A stretch of DNA of 64,000 bases, taken from contig NZ_JACIIV010000010.1 of assembly GCF_014205635.1 (NCBI RefSeq), positions 81,116 to 145,115 of the forward strand. The letters are read 5' to 3'. The stretch's first letter is position 1. Every line of letters begins with the position of its first letter. Source of the DNA: Polymorphobacter multimanifer (GTDB taxonomy: Bacteria; Pseudomonadota; Alphaproteobacteria; Sphingomonadales; Sphingomonadaceae). Below are positions 45,635-55,152 of the stretch, one piece after another. The notes beneath the pieces are model-generated. The model did not search any database, was not told where the DNA came from, and worked only from the letters and a program-made list of their open reading frames with translations. The position numbers were made by a program, and so were the translations under genes.

Positions 45635-47332
45635 ATGCCGACCGACATCGAAATTGCCCATGGCTATACGTTGCGCCCGATCGAGGCGATTGCCGCCCTG
45701 CTGGGGCTGGAAGCGAACGACCTCGAGCCGCAGGGGCGGCACATCGCGAAGCTGACGGCCGAAACGCTGCGCGGCCTGCGGTCCCGGCCGCACGGCAAGC
45801 TCATCCTCGTGACCGCCGTCAACCCCACCCCGGCCGGCGAGGGCAAGACGACGACGACCGTGGGGCTAGGCGATGCGCTGAACCGCATCGGGCGGCGGGC
45901 GAGCATCGTGCTGCGCGAGCCGTCGCTTGGGCCCGTGTTCGGCCGCAAGGGCGGGGCGACCGGCGGTGGCCATGCGCAGGTGGCACCGATGGAGCGGATC
46001 AACCTGCACTTCACCGGCGATTTCCACGCCATCACCTCGGCGCACAATCTGCTGGCGGCGCTGATCGACAATGCGCTCCATTACCGGCTGCCCACCGCTA
46101 CCGGCGAGGCGCTCGATGCGCGCAGCATCAGCTGGCGCCGGGTGCTCGACATGAACGACCGCGCGCTGCGGCAGGTGGCGCTCGGCCTCTCCGGCTCAGG
46201 GGGCGCCGGCAACGGCCCGGTGCGCGAAACGGGGTTCGACATCACCGTGGCCAGCGAAGTGATGGCCGCCCTTTGTCTCGCCAATGATCTTCCCGACCTG
46301 CAATCGCGCCTCGCGCGCATCCGCATCGGCAAGGATCTCGCCGGCACCCCGGTGTGTGCAGGCGACATCGGGGCGGCAGGCGCCATGGCGGCGCTGCTGA
46401 CCGAGGCCGCGCTGCCCAATCTGGTACAGTCGCTGGGTGGCTCGCCGGCGTTCATCCATGGCGGGCCGTTCGCCAATATCGCGCATGGCTGCAATTCGGT
46501 GATCGCCACCCGCGCCGCCCTGGCGCTGAGCGAATTCGCGGTGACCGAGGCCGGCTTCGGGGCCGACCTGGGGGCGGAAAAGTTCGCGAACATCAAGTGC
46601 CGCTCGGCCGGACTGGCGCCGGCGGTGGCAGTGGTCGTGGCGACGGTGCGGGCGCTCAAATATCATGGTGGCATGGCGCTCGCCGACCTCGGCAAGCCCG
46701 ATCCGGCGGCACTTGCACGCGGGCTGGAGGTGCTCGCGCGGCATGCCGAAAATCTTGCCAAGTTCGGCGTGCCGGTGGTGGTGGCGATCAATGCCTTCGC
46801 GACCGATGCGGCGGCGGAACAGCAGCAGGTGCTCGACCATTGCGCAAAGCTGGGCCTGCCGGCGCATCTCTGCACACACTGGGCCGATGGCGGCGCAGGG
46901 GCGGAGGCGCTGGCACACACGGTCGCTGCAATTGCCGATGCCGCCGATCCGCACGCCGGCTTCCGGCTGCTCTATCCCGATGCCATGCCGCTCGCCGACA
47001 AGATCGGCACCGTGGCACGCGAGATCTACCGGGCCGAGGGCATCAGCCTCGCCCCCGCCGCTGCCCGCGACCTGGCACGCTTCACCGAGCAGGGCTTCGG
47101 CCATCTGCCGGTGTGCATTGCCAAGACGCCCTACAGCTTCACCGCCGACGAGCATGTGCGGGGCGCTGTGACCGGCCATATGCTGCCGATCACCAGCGTG
47201 CGGCTCGCGGCGGGGGCCGGGTTTGTGGTAGCGCTGGCGGGCAGCATCAATACCATGCCCGGCTTGCCGCGCAGCCCCGCTGCCCACCATATCGGGCTCG
47301 ACGAGTATGGGCGGATCACCGGGCTGAGCTGA
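45635..47332 (+). CDS. fhs: Formate-tetrahydrofolate ligase
   Basis: This 565-residue enzyme makes 10-formyl-tetrahydrofolate from formate, THF and ATP for one-carbon metabolism. The P-loop NPTPAGEGKTTTTVGLGDAL, REPSLGPVFGRKGGATGGG, HFTGDFHAI and the C-terminal VRLAAGAGFVVALAGSINTM are hallmark segments. Length matches the family. ATG 45635 is preferred, with a GAGGGGA site about 10 nt upstream; an in-frame ATG at 45584 would add 17 residues. The gene stands alone, next to tRNA-Leu. Confidence 0.97.
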   Translation: MPTDIEIAHGYTLRPIEAIAALLGLEANDLEPQGRHIAKLTAETLRGLRSRPHGKLILVTAVNPTPAGEGKTTTTVGLGDALNRIGRRASIVLREPSLGPVFGRKGGATGGGHAQVAPMERINLHFTGDFHAITSAHNLLAALIDNALHYRLPTATGEALDARSISWRRVLDMNDRALRQVALGLSGSGGAGNGPVRETGFDITVASEVMAALCLANDLPDLQSRLARIRIGKDLAGTPVCAGDIGAAGAMAALLTEAALPNLVQSLGGSPAFIHGGPFANIAHGCNSVIATRAALALSEFAVTEAGFGADLGAEKFANIKCRSAGLAPAVAVVVATVRALKYHGGMALADLGKPDPAALARGLEVLARHAENLAKFGVPVVVAINAFATDAAAEQQQVLDHCAKLGLPAHLCTHWADGGAGAEALAHTVAAIADAADPHAGFRLLYPDAMPLADKIGTVAREIYRAEGISLAPAAARDLARFTEQGFGHLPVCIAKTPYSFTADEHVRGAVTGHMLPITSVRLAAGAGFVVALAGSINTMPGLPRSPAAHHIGLDEYGRITGLS

Positions 47333-47336
47333 GGCG

Positions 47337-48728
47337 CTACAGCAGGCGCTTGATCGGCAGCCAGCCCAGAAAATGCATGACGCCACGCTGCCACCAGCGT
47401 GTGCCGGGCTCGGTGCGGTGGCAGATCGACGGGCCACGCCAGGCAAGGCCGTCGCCTGCAAGCTCTACCGACCAGCTGTGGTACGGCAGCTCGGCAATGA
47501 CGCTGGCCTCCACGCGGCCGGCGACCATGGCACTTTCGATGAGGAAGCCGATCTCGGTGTTGAGCTGCCACGAGCGGGCATCGAAGTTCATCGAGCCGAC
47601 GAACAGCCGGGCGCCATCGGCGATGAAGGTCTTCGCATGGAGCGCCGAGGCGCTGGCGCGGAAGAAGCTGGCCGTGCCGGGGTTGCGCCGAAGCGATCGC
47701 GGGACGAGGCCGAGCACGGCCGGACCCAGCCCGCGGCCTTTCATCTCCCACAGTCGGACCCCGGCACGCAGCAGTGCCCGCCGCGCCGGCGCATAGCCAG
47801 CGTGCGAAATGGCGACGTTGTTCGATTGCAGCGAGTTGGTGAGCACGGTGACCTGCACCCCGCGACCGACGAAGCCGGCCAGCAGCGCGACACCCGCATC
47901 GAGCGGAACGAAATAGGGCGAGACGAGCAGCAGCCGATGTGTCGGCGCCAGTGCCGCGATGAGCTGGGGCAGCATCAGCTCGGTCGGTCCGGCACGGCCC
48001 AGCACCTTGTCGGGATCGTCGCTGAGCATGCGCATCGCCACCCAGTCGAAATCCGCAGCCTCGTCGATGAGGGCTTCGGCGGCGGGATCGCTATCGCGAG
48101 GCTCGGTCTCGAGTGGTGCCGCCGGTGAGGGGCGAGTGACGACGGCATCGAGCGGCAGGGCAGCGTCCGCATGCCAGTAGCGCTCGAAATCGGCGGCGAC
48201 ATCGGCGGCGATGGCGCCGACGGCAAGCGCATCGAGATCGGCGGCGAGTGCCGGGTTGCTGCCGTCGAAATATTCGTCCCCGATGTTGCGACCGCCGAGG
48301 ACAGCGGCGACGCCATCGACCACCAGGCATTTGTTGTGCATGCGGCGGTTGAGCCGCGGGAAATCGAACAGGAAGTTGATCCAGCGGGGCCAGCGCAGCC
48401 GCAGCGGGTTGAAGAGCCGCACTTCGATGTGGGGGTGTGCATGGAGGGCCGCAAGTCGCGCATCGCCGACTCCGCAGCCGAAATCATCGAGGAGCAGCCG
48501 GACGTGCACGCCGCGATCGGCAGCCGCGAGCAGCTCGGCCAGCAGAAGGCGGCCCGAGCGGTCGCCTCGCCAGATGTAATATTGCACGTCGAGCGACAGC
48601 CGGGCGCGGCGGACGAGCAGCAGCCGCAGCGACAGCGACATCGGACCGTCCTTGAGCATCTGCACGCCCGACAGGCCGGGATGCGCGGCTGCCATCGGGC
48701 CGAACTGCCGGGCGAGGGATTCAACCAT
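47337..48728 (-). CDS. Phospholipase D-like / cardiolipin synthase-family protein
   Basis: This 463-residue protein has two HKD motifs: HNKCLVVDGVAAVLGGRN in the first half and HAKTFIADGARLFVGSMN in the second. LDVQYYIWRGDRSGRLL is typical of cardiolipin-synthase-like PLD proteins. It lacks the N-terminal membrane helices of ClsA, so it resembles ClsC (YmdC)-type enzymes. The ATG at 48728 lies inside the last codons of the upstream EEP-family gene (8-bp overlap), showing translational coupling. The probable role is phospholipid head-group transfer. Confidence 0.88.
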   Translation of the reverse strand: MVESLARQFGPMAAAHPGLSGVQMLKDGPMSLSLRLLLVRRARLSLDVQYYIWRGDRSGRLLLAELLAAADRGVHVRLLLDDFGCGVGDARLAALHAHPHIEVRLFNPLRLRWPRWINFLFDFPRLNRRMHNKCLVVDGVAAVLGGRNIGDEYFDGSNPALAADLDALAVGAIAADVAADFERYWHADAALPLDAVVTRPSPAAPLETEPRDSDPAAEALIDEAADFDWVAMRMLSDDPDKVLGRAGPTELMLPQLIAALAPTHRLLLVSPYFVPLDAGVALLAGFVGRGVQVTVLTNSLQSNNVAISHAGYAPARRALLRAGVRLWEMKGRGLGPAVLGLVPRSLRRNPGTASFFRASASALHAKTFIADGARLFVGSMNFDARSWQLNTEIGFLIESAMVAGRVEASVIAELPYHSWSVELAGDGLAWRGPSICHRTEPGTRWWQRGVMHFLGWLPIKRLL

Positions 48729-49428
48729 GCGCCACCTGGACCCAGACCGGCAGATGATCGGAGGCGAGCCGCGACAGCGCGCTCCGATGCACGCCCGAAT
48801 CGAGCACCTTGAGCGCCGGATTGGCAAAGGCGCGGTCGAGCCGCCCCAGCGGCATCCGAGCGGGAAAGCTCGGTGGCAGCGGCACAACGCGCAGTCGCTC
48901 GCCGAACGCGGCCATGGCGGCCCCCATCGGGCGCCACTCGTTGAAATCGCCCATCACCAGCTCGGGCGGGTTGCCGGGGGCGCGGGCCACGCCGGCGAGA
49001 AGCTCGCGCACCTGCCGCGCGCGCCACAGGCCGGAGAGATCGAGATGCGCGCCCACCAGCCGCAGGGTCAGCCCGCCGGTGGCGACATCGGCCATCACCG
49101 CGCCGCGCGGCTCGAGCGCGGGGAGCGGCAGCCGGGCGGCGCGCACAAGCTCGACACCTTCGCGCACGAGGATGGCATTGCCGTGCCAGCCGATGGCCGC
49201 AGCATGCTCGGCCACGGGTGCCGCCTGCCAGCCGGCGCGGCCGAGCATGTCCCCCGGAAACACCGAGGTGCGCACGCCGAAGCGGGTGTCGGCCTCTTGC
49301 AGAACCGCCACATCGGCGCCGATTTCGGCGAGCACATCGAGAATTCGCTCGGGCATGCGGCGGCCGTCGGTCCCGACGGCCTTGTGGATGTTGTAGCTTG
49401 CGACGAGCAGTGCGCTGGTCACTTGCAC
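48721..49428 (-). CDS. Endonuclease/exonuclease/phosphatase-family protein
   Basis: This 235-residue EEP-fold protein has SYNIHKAVG near the N-terminus, VAVLQEAD (metal-binding Glu), GAHLDLSG, VMGDFNEW and the C-terminal ASDHLPVWV (catalytic Asp/His). This is the YbhP-like group often coupled to PLD/cardiolipin synthase genes, as here. Substrates may be phosphodiesters of lipids or sugars rather than DNA. It is divergent from the indolepyruvate oxidoreductase gene, with 54 nt between the starts. Confidence 0.87.
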   Translation of the reverse strand: MQVTSALLVASYNIHKAVGTDGRRMPERILDVLAEIGADVAVLQEADTRFGVRTSVFPGDMLGRAGWQAAPVAEHAAAIGWHGNAILVREGVELVRAARLPLPALEPRGAVMADVATGGLTLRLVGAHLDLSGLWRARQVRELLAGVARAPGNPPELVMGDFNEWRPMGAAMAAFGERLRVVPLPPSFPARMPLGRLDRAFANPALKVLDSGVHRSALSRLASDHLPVWVQVAHG

Positions 49429-49452
49429 GCGCCTGGAAAGGTCAGTATTGTT

Positions 49453-49483
49453 GACCTAACAAGTGTTGATAGAGGACCTAACA
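49453..49483 (+). promoter_or_regulatory. Direct repeats upstream of the indolepyruvate oxidoreductase gene
   Basis: GACCTAACA occurs at 49453-49461 and again at 49475-49483, a 22-bp spacing (two helical turns). The second copy runs into the start codon and overlaps the spacer after the AGAGGA ribosome binding site. The arrangement fits a tandem operator, but no regulator is identified. Confidence 0.4.
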
Positions 49484-52400
49484 TGGTCGCTGGTATGCCG
49501 CCCGTCAGTCTCGAAGACAAATATGCACTCAGCGAAGGCCGGGTGTTCATGTCGGGGGTGCAGGCGCTGGTGCGGCTGCCGCTGGTGCAGCAGGCGCGCG
49601 ATGCGGCTGCCGGGCTGAACACGGCGGGGTTCATTTCGGGTTATCGCGGGTCGCCACTCGGCACCTATGATCAGGAGCTTTGGCGGGCCAAGAAATTGCT
49701 CGCCAAGCGCAACATCATCTTCCAGCCGGGTGTGAACGAGGAGCTGGGCGCCACGGCCGTGTGGGGCAGCCAGCATGTCGGCATGCGGCCTGGCAACAAG
49801 TTCGATGGCGTGTTCGGCATCTGGTACGGCAAGGGCCCCGGCCTCGACCGCGCCATGGACGTGATGAAGCATGGCAATGCCGCGGGCACCTCCCCGCACG
49901 GCGGCGTGCTGGCGATCGTGGGGGATGACCATGGTGCCAAGTCGAGCACCCTGCCCCACCAGTCCGACCATAATTTTCAGGCGGCGTTCGTGCCGTTTCT
50001 TGCCCCCTCATCGGTGCATGAGTTTGTCGAATTTGGCTTGCTGGGGCTGGCGATGAGTCGCTTTGCCGGCACCTGGGTGGGCTTCAAGGCGACCGCCGAT
50101 ACGGTGGAAACCTCGGCCACGGTCGACCTTTCGAACGAGCAGCGGCGCATCATCCTGCCGCCGTTCGATTTTCCCGAAGGCGGCGTCCACATTCGCGGCG
50201 GCGATGTGTGGCGTGAGGAAGACACGCGGCTGCAGCGCTTCAAGGGCTTTGCGGCGATGGCCTTTGCCAAGGCCAATGGCATCGACCGGACGATCTGGGA
50301 CACGCCGAACCCGCGCTTCGGCATCATTACCACCGGCAAGGCGCATGCCGACACGATGGAAGCGCTCGACGAGCTCGGCATCACCGCGAGCGTCGCTGCC
50401 GCGATCGGGCTGCGCGTGTACAAGGTCGGCATGCCCTGGCCGCTGGAGCCCGATGGTATCCGCGCCTTTGCCGAGGGGCTGGAGGAAGTGCTTGTCATCG
50501 AGGAGAAGCGCGAGTTCATCGAGCATCAGCTGAAGTGGCAGCTCTACAACTGGAACCCTGCGGTGCGCCCGCAGGTGGTGGGCAAGCATAACGAGCGCGG
50601 CGAATGGCTGCTCTCGCCCGACAATGAGCTGACGCCGGGAATCATCGCCGAGGTGCTCGCCGCCCGGCTGCAGCGCTTCCACGATACCGACCGGGTGCGG
50701 AACGCACTGGCGTTCTTTGCCGAGCAGAAGCGCCGCTCGGATGCGCACACCACGCCGATCAAGCGCACCCCCTATTTCTGCTCGGGGTGCCCGCACAACA
50801 GCTCGACCAAGGTGCCCGAAGGCAGCCGTGCGCTGGCCGGCATCGGCTGCCACATCATGGCGCTGTGGATGGACCGTGCCGAAACCTTCACCCAGATGGG
50901 TGGCGAGGGCGTGACCTGGGTCGGCGAGGCGCCCTTCACCGAAGAGAATCATGTCTTCGCCAATCTGGGCGACGGCACCTATTTCCACTCGGGCCTGCTC
51001 GCGATCCGCCAGAGCATCGCCTCGGGGGTGAACATCACCTACAAGATCCTCTACAACGACGCCGTGGCGATGACCGGCGGCCAGAGCGTCGATGGCGAAC
51101 TGACCGTGCCGCAGATCGCCGCGCAGATGGTGGCCGAGAGTGCGAAGAAGGTCGTGGTGCTGACCGAGGACCTCGACCGCTACGAGGGCGTGACGCTGCC
51201 CGCCAGCGTACGGTTGCTCGACCGCAAGTTCCTGCTCGAAACCGAGAAGGAATTTGCCGAGACACCGGGCTGCACGGTCATCATCTTCGACCAGACCTGT
51301 GCCGCCGAAAAGCGCCGTCGCCGCAAGCGCGGGCTGATGCCCGATCCGGCGACGCGCGTGCTCATCAATTCGGCGGTTTGCGAAGGCTGCGGCGATTGCT
51401 CGGTGCAATCCAACTGCGTGTCGGTGGAGCCGCTCGAAACCGAATTCGGCCGCAAGCGGCGGATCAACCAATCGAGCTGCAACAAGGATTATTCCTGCGT
51501 GCAGGGCTTCTGCCCGAGCTTCGTGACGATCGACGGCGCCGAGCTGACCAAGGCGGAGACGGTGGCGATCGACGCCAGCGCCCTGCCCGAGCCGGCGATC
51601 CCCAGCCCCGGCCATGGCTACAACATCATGGTGACCGGCATCGGCGGCACCGGGGTGCTCACCGTGTCGGCGCTGCTCGGCACGGCGGCCCATCTCGAAG
51701 GGCTTGCGAGCACCACCGCCGACATGGCCGGGCTCGCGCAAAAGGGCGGTGCGGTCTATGCGCATGTCCGCATCGGCCAGCACAATTCGGATCTGCTCTC
51801 CCCGCGCATCATGGCGGGCTGCGCCGACCTCGTGCTTGCCTGCGATGCCGTGGTGGCGGCAGACAAGCCGACGCAAGCCTTGATGCTCGCCGAGCGCACC
51901 GCGGTGGTGGCCAACGCCAACATCGCGCCGACGGCGGATTTCGTGCGCAACCGGGATTTCAACTTCCAGTCGAAAGCCATTGAAAACACGGTGCGCAAGA
52001 CGGCGCGCGCCAATGCCACGCAGTTTCTGGAGGCCGAGCGGGTGGCGGTGGCGTTGCTCGGAGACAGCATCGGCGCCAACCTGCTGCTGCTGGGTGCGGC
52101 GTGGCAACAGGGCCATGTGCCACTCGGCCGCGAAAGCCTTGAAGCCGCCATCCGGCTCAACAATGTGGCGATCGATTTCAACCTGCGCGCCTTTTCGCTG
52201 GGGCGGTTGCTTGCGCATGATCCGCAGGCGGTGGAAGCGATGATCGCCGCGACCGATCCGGTTGCGGAGCCGGTGGTGAGCCGAACGCTGGACGAACTGA
52301 TCGACAAGCGTGCGGCGGACCTGACCGCCTATCAGGATGAAGCCCTGGCGCGTCGTTACCGCGATTTCGTGAGCGATGCCCGCGCACGCGGTGGCGATGG

Positions 52401-52917
52401 ACTCGCAGAAGCCGTGGCAAGAAGCCATTACAAGCTGCTGGCCTACAAGGATGAATATGAGGTGGCGCGGCTCTATTCGGACGGGCGCTTTGCGGCGACG
52501 CTGAAGGCGCAGTTCAAGGCCGGCACGCCGCATGTGTGGCTCGCGCCGCCTTTCCTGAGCAAGCTCGACCCGGCCACCGGGCGGCCGGCCAAGCGCAAGT
52601 TCGGGCCGTGGATCTTCAAGGCCTTCGGGCTGCTGGCGCGGATGAAGGGGCTGCGCGGCACCGCGATCGACCCGTTCGGCCGCACCGAGGAGCGCCGCCA
52701 GGAGCGGGCAGATATTGCTGCCTATGAAGCCGATGTGGCGCGGCTGCTCGCCGAGCTCACCCCCGAGCGGCTGCCGCTGGCGCTGGCGATCGCCGCTCTG
52801 CCGATGGACGTGCGCGGCTTCGGCCCGGTCAAGGATGCGGCGCGGACCCGCGTGGGCGCCGAGCGGTCAAGGCTATGGGCGAAATGGGAGCAGCCCGGGA
52901 TGCTGCAGGCCGCCTGA
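49483..52917 (+). CDS. Indolepyruvate:ferredoxin oxidoreductase, single-chain aerobic form
   Basis: This 1144-residue enzyme fuses the IorA- and IorB-like parts and oxidatively decarboxylates aryl-pyruvates from aromatic amino acids to acyl-CoA with ferredoxin. It has an N-terminal PFOR-like part, then YFCSGCPHNSSTKVPEG (Cys near residue 433) at the start of the TPP-binding domain. CEGCGDCSVQSN (Cys near 633) and NKDYSCVQGFCPS come from the iron-sulfur region. The gamma-like domain begins MVTGIGGTGVLTVSALLGTA. AGAGGA 6 nt upstream fixes ATG 49483. Monocistronic by position. It may relate functionally to the tyrosine pathway genes at 60-63 kb, since both consume aromatic 2-oxo acids. Confidence 0.95.
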   Translation: MVAGMPPVSLEDKYALSEGRVFMSGVQALVRLPLVQQARDAAAGLNTAGFISGYRGSPLGTYDQELWRAKKLLAKRNIIFQPGVNEELGATAVWGSQHVGMRPGNKFDGVFGIWYGKGPGLDRAMDVMKHGNAAGTSPHGGVLAIVGDDHGAKSSTLPHQSDHNFQAAFVPFLAPSSVHEFVEFGLLGLAMSRFAGTWVGFKATADTVETSATVDLSNEQRRIILPPFDFPEGGVHIRGGDVWREEDTRLQRFKGFAAMAFAKANGIDRTIWDTPNPRFGIITTGKAHADTMEALDELGITASVAAAIGLRVYKVGMPWPLEPDGIRAFAEGLEEVLVIEEKREFIEHQLKWQLYNWNPAVRPQVVGKHNERGEWLLSPDNELTPGIIAEVLAARLQRFHDTDRVRNALAFFAEQKRRSDAHTTPIKRTPYFCSGCPHNSSTKVPEGSRALAGIGCHIMALWMDRAETFTQMGGEGVTWVGEAPFTEENHVFANLGDGTYFHSGLLAIRQSIASGVNITYKILYNDAVAMTGGQSVDGELTVPQIAAQMVAESAKKVVVLTEDLDRYEGVTLPASVRLLDRKFLLETEKEFAETPGCTVIIFDQTCAAEKRRRRKRGLMPDPATRVLINSAVCEGCGDCSVQSNCVSVEPLETEFGRKRRINQSSCNKDYSCVQGFCPSFVTIDGAELTKAETVAIDASALPEPAIPSPGHGYNIMVTGIGGTGVLTVSALLGTAAHLEGLASTTADMAGLAQKGGAVYAHVRIGQHNSDLLSPRIMAGCADLVLACDAVVAADKPTQALMLAERTAVVANANIAPTADFVRNRDFNFQSKAIENTVRKTARANATQFLEAERVAVALLGDSIGANLLLLGAAWQQGHVPLGRESLEAAIRLNNVAIDFNLRAFSLGRLLAHDPQAVEAMIAATDPVAEPVVSRTLDELIDKRAADLTAYQDEALARRYRDFVSDARARGGDGLAEAVARSHYKLLAYKDEYEVARLYSDGRFAATLKAQFKAGTPHVWLAPPFLSKLDPATGRPAKRKFGPWIFKAFGLLARMKGLRGTAIDPFGRTEERRQERADIAAYEADVARLLAELTPERLPLALAIAALPMDVRGFGPVKDAARTRVGAERSRLWAKWEQPGMLQAA

Positions 52918-52936
52918 AGGGCTCCCGCGGGGCAGA

Positions 52937-53914
52937 TCAGGGAGCGTCGACGGGGATGCAGCTATAGCCTGCCGCGGTGAAGCGTGCGCAGGCAGCCTTG
53001 GATGCCTCGAGACTGTCGAAGGTGCCGATATGCAGCCGGGTCAATGAGCCATCATATTGCAGGATTGGGCCCACCCCCTCGAGCAGCGCCGGGCTGCGCG
53101 ATTTGATGGCAGCAAGCGCTGCCTCGGCCAGTTCGCGGCGGCTGTAGGCGCCGAGCTGCACGCGGAACGCCGGTTGCGGCCGGGTCGGGGTGGCGGCCTT
53201 GCCGGCAATGGCGGCGGGATTGCTGCTTGGCGTCTGCGGCACGGGTGCATTGGCCGCCAGCGCCGATGGCGAGGGAATGCTGGCGAGCGGACCGCTTGAT
53301 CCATCGGTCTTTGCGAGTGCGCTGGCCAGCTGCCAGCCGCTGGTACGTTCGACAACGCTCATCTTGGGCGTGAGCAGGTCGATTGCCGAGCGGCCCTCTG
53401 CCAGGCCCTGGTCGGCGGCGCGGGCGAGATAGGCATAGGCCGTCACAAGGCTGCGCGGCACACCATCGCCGTTCCAGTGCGCCACGCCATAGACATATTG
53501 GGCGCGGGGCTCGCCGGCGTCGGCCGCCTGCTTGAGCCAGCGAAGCGCATCGGCCTTCTGCCCGGACTGGAAGAGCAGGATGCCGAGATTGGCCTGTGCC
53601 GGCCGGTGGCCGCGCTCGGCAGCCTTGCGATACCAGTCCCGCGCCTGGGCCTCGTTCTTCGGCAGCCCGCGGCCGAGCTTGTAGGCCTGGCCGATATTGA
53701 ACATGGCATCGAGATTGCCATTTTCGGCAAAGGGCCGCCACATTGCTGCGGCCGCCGCCCATTCCCCGCGCCGCCACAGCTCCGCGCCGTTGCGCACGCT
53801 CGCCGCCATCGGCGCCGGCGGTGCAGCCATCGGCACGGTGACCGGCTGCTGCACCTCGCGTCGCTGGGCGAGCGCGGGCGCGCAACACAGCAGCACCAGC
53901 GCAATCAGTCTCAA
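52937..53914 (-). CDS. Sel1-repeat / SPOR-domain exported protein
   Basis: This protein of about 325 residues has a signal peptide (LIALVLLCCAPALAQ), Sel1-like repeats at about 65-175 (MFNIGQAYKLGRGLPKNEAQ, AQANLGILLFQSGQKADALR and YVYGVAHWNGDGV) and a C-terminal SPOR domain (FRVQLGAYSRRELAEAALAA to the end) that should bind denuded peptidoglycan at the septum. TTG 53914 overlaps the stop of pyrX (TTGA) and starts right at the signal peptide, but no good ribosome site is seen, so the start is uncertain. Its link to pyrimidine genes is positional only. Confidence 0.78.
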   Translation of the reverse strand: MRLIALVLLCCAPALAQRREVQQPVTVPMAAPPAPMAASVRNGAELWRRGEWAAAAAMWRPFAENGNLDAMFNIGQAYKLGRGLPKNEAQARDWYRKAAERGHRPAQANLGILLFQSGQKADALRWLKQAADAGEPRAQYVYGVAHWNGDGVPRSLVTAYAYLARAADQGLAEGRSAIDLLTPKMSVVERTSGWQLASALAKTDGSSGPLASIPSPSALAANAPVPQTPSSNPAAIAGKAATPTRPQPAFRVQLGAYSRRELAEAALAAIKSRSPALLEGVGPILQYDGSLTRLHIGTFDSLEASKAACARFTAAGYSCIPVDAP

Positions 53915-55152
53915 ACCTGCCAAAGCACATCCCCGCCCTTGATCGTGCGCCGCACCTGCCCTGCCACCGGCAGGCCATCGAACGGCGTGTTGGAGGCCCC
54001 GGCAAACCGATCGGGCGCAATTCGCCACGGGGCGTTCTGGTCGAAGACCACCACATCGGCGGGCTGGCCGGGCGCCAGGCTGCCGCCGGCAAGGCCGAAC
54101 AGCGCCGCCGGCACGGTGCTGAGTGCGGCCAGCAGCGCCGGCAGGCGGAGCGTGCCGGCGCCGACCATCGTCAACCCGAGCGCCAGCAGCGTCTCGGCCC
54201 CCGCCATGCCGGGGGCGGCATCGGCAAAGGGCTGGCGCTTGGCCTCCTGGCTCTGCGGATCATGGCCCGATGCGATGATGCCGATCGTGCCATCGGCAAT
54301 CGCCTCGACGACCGCCAGACGGTCTTCCTCGCAGCGCAGCGGCGGCGACAGGCGGCAGAAGCTGCGGAAGCCGGCAAGGGCGGTCTCGTTCATCATCGCA
54401 TGCGCCGGCGTGATTCCGGCCGTGACGCGGACACCGCGCGCGCGGGCGGCGCGCACCAGCGCCAGCGCTTCGGCGGTGGTGACCTGGCGGAGATGCAGCC
54501 GCACGCCGGTGGCTTCGGCCAGTCGCAGTTCACGCGCCACGGCGAGCGTTTCGGCGAAGGCGGGGGCGGTGTGCAGCCCCAGCCGCGTGGCATATTCGCC
54601 CTCGGTGGCGACGGCCTCGCGGGTGAGATCGGGATCTTCGGCATGGCTGACCACCACCATGTCGAAGCTGGCTGCATAGGCCATCAGCCGGTGCATGACC
54701 TGCGACGATGCAATGCCGCGGCGGCCGGTGGCGACGCCCACCGCACCCGCCTCGCGGGCCAGCCCGAGTTCGGCCAGTTCCTCGCCGAGCAGTCCTCGCG
54801 TGGCGGCCACCAGCGGATGCACCCAGACATCGGGCTTGCCAACGCCGCGCGCGAAGCTGACGAGTGCTGGATCATCGAGCGGCGGCGTCTGGTCGGGCAT
54901 CAGCACGGCACGCGTGATGCCTCCCATCTGGAAGGCACGCGCATCGGCGCGGAAGACTCCGGCATCGACGAGCCCGGGGGCGACGACCAGCCCGGTGCAG
55001 TCGATCGTCTCGGCGTGCGACGGCGGCGGCGCATCGCCGAGCCCGGTGACCTGCCGGCTGCCGATCATCAGGTTGGCGATCCCGTCATGGCCGGTGGCGG
55101 GACAGATGACGCGGCCGCCGGCGAGGCAGAGCGGCTTTGGCGACGCGGTCAT
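53911..55152 (-). CDS. pyrX: Dihydroorotase-like protein lacking metal ligands (PyrX, pseudo-dihydroorotase)
   Basis: This 413-residue amidohydrolase-fold protein clearly belongs to the dihydroorotase family ([51 protein letters not shown]). The metal-binding HxH after PGLVD is missing ([12 protein letters not shown], His replaced by Gly and Phe), and the usual TDHAPH is replaced by SGHDPQ. It should therefore be inactive as a dihydroorotase. Such PyrX proteins are encoded beside pyrB in several bacteria and are needed to assemble the aspartate transcarbamoylase dodecamer. Its ATG overlaps the pyrB stop (ATGA). A true pyrC should exist elsewhere. Confidence 0.88.
   Translation of the reverse strand: MTASPKPLCLAGGRVICPATGHDGIANLMIGSRQVTGLGDAPPPSHAETIDCTGLVVAPGLVDAGVFRADARAFQMGGITRAVLMPDQTPPLDDPALVSFARGVGKPDVWVHPLVAATRGLLGEELAELGLAREAGAVGVATGRRGIASSQVMHRLMAYAASFDMVVVSHAEDPDLTREAVATEGEYATRLGLHTAPAFAETLAVARELRLAEATGVRLHLRQVTTAEALALVRAARARGVRVTAGITPAHAMMNETALAGFRSFCRLSPPLRCEEDRLAVVEAIADGTIGIIASGHDPQSQEAKRQPFADAAPGMAGAETLLALGLTMVGAGTLRLPALLAALSTVPAALFGLAGGSLAPGQPADVVVFDQNAPWRIAPDRFAGASNTPFDGLPVAGQVRRTIKGGDVLWQV

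Noticed and set aside
49453..49483. The GACCTAACA repeat as a mobile-element end
   Set aside because: Only two short direct copies are present, with no inverted repeats or transposase. Their spacing and position fit an operator better.
50008..52533. An 841-codon minus-strand frame opposite the indolepyruvate oxidoreductase
   Set aside because: Antisense shadow. It is rich in His, Arg and Ala, and no domain can be recognised.
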